From contig JAAFJO010000003.1 of the NCBI GenBank assembly GCA_013298145.1, positions 1 to 64,000 of the forward strand: a stretch of DNA of 64,000 bases, read 5' to 3'. The position numbers and the translations under genes were made by a program. The notes beneath the pieces are model-generated. The model did not search any database. It had not been told where the DNA came from and worked only from the letters and a program-made list of their open reading frames with translations. How positions within the stretch are numbered: position 1 is the first letter of the stretch; each line of letters starts with the position of its first letter. This document shows, in pieces, positions 62,553 through 64,000 of the stretch. This DNA comes from Betaproteobacteria bacterium. GTDB taxonomy: Bacteria > Pseudomonadota > Gammaproteobacteria > Burkholderiales > Casimicrobiaceae.

Positions 62553-62939
62553 TTATTTCGCTAAAAGTATCGCGGCAAGCAATGCGCCCACCAATGCGCT
62601 CATCGCAATCGCGATGGCAATCCAGCCTTTTCGCAAGCCTTGCCAGCGGCCAAATTCGATCAGCAACAAGCGCGTGCCACAGCCCAGGTGAATGGTCAGT
62701 AAGACTACCAATCCCCACTCAGCGAATTTGAAAAGCGGCATATCGGTCCAGCTTAGAAACTGATCGAGCGCCGCTGCGCCTTTCAGGCTACTGCCGAGCG
62801 CCCAGAAGTGAATCGGAAGGAAGAGCGCGAGGCAGACGCCTGAAATGCGATGCGCGACGAACGCTGCATAGCCAATGTTGCCACGCGCGCGCCAATCGTT
62901 TCGCCGCGTGAGCCCATTCGTAGAAACGTTAACCGCCAT
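62553..62939 (-). CDS. Succinate dehydrogenase/fumarate reductase membrane anchor subunit, second
   Basis: 128-residue three-helix membrane subunit. The ATG at 62939 (MAVNVSTNGLTRRNDWRARG) is chosen over a start 18 codons upstream that would overlap the previous gene more. Seen: helix 1 FVAHRISGVCLALFLPIHFWA, helix 2 FAEWGLVVLLTIHLGCGTRL, and helix 3 GWIAIAIAMSALVGALLAAI. The histidines in helices 1 and 2 are candidate heme ligands. It anchors the enzyme and passes electrons to or from quinone. The start lies inside the end of the previous gene (11-base overlap). Confidence 0.84.
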   Translation of the reverse strand: MAVNVSTNGLTRRNDWRARGNIGYAAFVAHRISGVCLALFLPIHFWALGSSLKGAAALDQFLSWTDMPLFKFAEWGLVVLLTIHLGCGTRLLLIEFGRWQGLRKGWIAIAIAMSALVGALLAAILLAK

Positions 62940-63270
62940 AAAGCCCCCACACTGCCCGCGCTCCCATCGCTGTAAGGAGCGCAGCGAGCGCAAGCATCAC
63001 GATACCGAGCGAGCGGCCACGCCAGCCCAGCCACTCTTCGACGACGCGCGCGAGCCCAATCGGCGCGTGAATCGCAACCGCCACTACGAACAACCCATAA
63101 AACGCGGCGAACGCGGCATTTCCCTGCGTTCGCGAAAGTATTGCGCTTGCGGACAAGCCGCTTTTGATCGCGTACAAAATCGTGACCAGGTGAACGAGCA
63201 CGCAGAGCGCCAACACCATCGCGCTGATGCGCTGGGCGTACCAAAGTTTCGCTTGGGTCGACGGCTTCAA
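62929..63270 (-). CDS. Succinate dehydrogenase/fumarate reductase membrane anchor subunit, first
   Basis: 113 residues if translation begins at the TTG at 63270, whose last two bases start the TGA of sdhB (overlap TTGA). That start fits the short lead before KLWYAQRISAMVLALCVLV; a longer reading from an ATG at 63366 would overlap sdhB by 100 bases and adds a soluble stretch that relatives lack. Seen: three hydrophobic segments, helix 1 ISAMVLALCVLVHLVTILYA, helix 2 AAFYGLFVVAVAIHAPIGLA, helix 3 LGIVMLALAALLTAMGARAV. Histidines in helices 1 and 2 may bind heme b. It forms the membrane anchor with the next gene. Confidence 0.78.
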   Translation of the reverse strand: MKPSTQAKLWYAQRISAMVLALCVLVHLVTILYAIKSGLSASAILSRTQGNAAFAAFYGLFVVAVAIHAPIGLARVVEEWLGWRGRSLGIVMLALAALLTAMGARAVWGLYGG

Positions 63271-63983
63271 TCGAGCTCGCCCCGAATGGCTGCGCGCGCC
63301 GACAGCTTTTTGAGGCCGCTGATACCAGCGGTTGGCGAAAGGGATTTTGGGCAGCGCTCCGCGCAACTCGTGTGCGTATGACAGGCGTGGCAGCCTGCGT
63401 CATCAGCAATAGCGCGTAAGCGCTCATTTTGTGCAGTATCGCGAACATCATTAACCAAGCTCCACGCCCGATTAAGTGCTGCCGGGCCTAAATAATCCGG
63501 TCTCCAGCTCACCGTGTCGCATGAGGCGTAGCAGACGCCACAGCCGATGCACTCAATCGCCGCATCGGCCGCTTTTCGAGCGGGCGTTTCAGGAACGACA
63601 TTCGCGAAGTCGTCGGCGCGCGTTTTGTCCCCTTTGAACTGCCCGCGAGCACTGGCCCATTTGTCAAAAAACACCGTCATGTCGGTCGTTAAATCTTTCA
63701 CGATCGGCAGATTGGAGAGCGGCGCGAGTTCCAGCGTATCGTTCACGGCGACCTTTGACACATGGGTACGGCAAGTCCAGCGCGCGACGCCGTTGACCGT
63801 CATGGCGCACGAACCGCACATCCCAACTCGGCAGGAAAAGCGATAGCTCAATGTGGGATCAATCACGCGCTGCACATGGGTGACCACATCCAACACCGTC
63901 TGGCTATCTCTGCGCGGCACGTCGTAGCGCTGAAAATCGCCATCCGCGCCACCACGCCAAATGCGCACTGCCAGCGTCTGCAT
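63267..63983 (-). CDS. Succinate dehydrogenase/fumarate reductase iron-sulfur subunit
   Basis: 238-residue iron-sulfur subunit that carries electrons between the flavin and the membrane anchor. The ATG at 63983 (MQTLAVRIWRGGADGDFQRY) is preferred to a TTG five codons upstream. Seen: the [2Fe-2S] ligands in SYRFSCRVGMCGSCAMTVNG and ARWTC, the [4Fe-4S] site CIGCGVCYASC and the third-cluster site CHTHTSCAERCP with CPK. The spacing fits canonical SdhB/FrdB, including the C-terminal CPKSLSPT. It is the first gene of the minus-strand cluster; its promoter lies at the right edge. The flavoprotein partner is five genes away at 58130, an unusual split order. Confidence 0.92.
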   Translation of the reverse strand: MQTLAVRIWRGGADGDFQRYDVPRRDSQTVLDVVTHVQRVIDPTLSYRFSCRVGMCGSCAMTVNGVARWTCRTHVSKVAVNDTLELAPLSNLPIVKDLTTDMTVFFDKWASARGQFKGDKTRADDFANVVPETPARKAADAAIECIGCGVCYASCDTVSWRPDYLGPAALNRAWSLVNDVRDTAQNERLRAIADDAGCHACHTHTSCAERCPKSLSPTAGISGLKKLSARAAIRGELD

Positions 63984-64000
63984 TACGTTCCACTTCAATT

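Overview
The window reads as a chromosomal segment of a betaproteobacterium, most likely Burkholderiales or a close relative. This rests on gene content and order seen directly: rne / rluC / HAD phosphatase / sppA, obgE-proB, a Bug-family (TctC) solute-binding protein, TRAP permeases, UbiB, heme A synthase, HtpX, type B L31 and a DUF1203 protein. Base composition is moderately GC-rich. No rRNA, tRNA, CRISPR array, prophage or intact insertion sequence was found.

Layout. 1-2702: end of a TRAP transporter operon and pmbA (minus strand). 2871-9101: darP (yjgA), mog, heme A synthase, ubiB, then a DprE1-like oxidase and a DprE2-like reductase. 9235-16401: glutathione transferase, VOC protein, an acyl-CoA dehydrogenase with its electron acceptor EtfA/EtfB, GtrA, a crotonase lacking both usual glutamates, and a cobalamin adenosyltransferase. 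16623-25268: oligopeptidase A, a methionine aminotransferase-like enzyme, a secreted prolyl oligopeptidase and a large modular secreted protein with a dockerin-like end. 25336-33023: a COG2509-type flavoprotein carrying what looks like an in-frame palindromic repeat, a YlqF-type GTPase, transporters and an aldo/keto reductase. 33192-41044: lipoprotein DegQ, an acetyltransferase, proB, obgE, a GT-C glycosyltransferase, L31 and HtpX. 41170-45588: a TetR/crotonase/mobB run, an outer-membrane barrel and an aminotransferase. 45678-48258: a small accessory island (unknown gene, DUF1203, PIN/RHH toxin-antitoxin pair) dotted with palindromic repeats. 48299-56469: a deacylase, a SOUL protein, rne, and rluC-HAD-sppA. 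56482-63983: a minus-strand catabolic cluster sdhB-sdhC-sdhD / Bug / fumarase alpha and beta / sdhA / ThDP enzyme.

How genes work together. Acyl-CoA dehydrogenase plus EtfAB form an electron-transfer chain from acyl-CoA oxidation. DprE1-like and DprE2-like proteins together would epimerise a polyprenyl-phosphate sugar; GtrA (lipid-linked sugar translocation) and the GT-C transferase could use such a donor, although they are not contiguous. The last cluster could import a carboxylate and interconvert succinate, fumarate and malate or methylated analogues; its flavoprotein has Cys in place of the histidine that normally binds FAD covalently.

The most unusual signals are the in-frame repeat in the flavoprotein, four different families of inverted palindromic repeat pairs about 100-130 bp long, the split succinate dehydrogenase/fumarase cluster, the DprE1/DprE2-like pair in a Gram-negative genome, and an unrecognised accessory gene beside the toxin-antitoxin pair.
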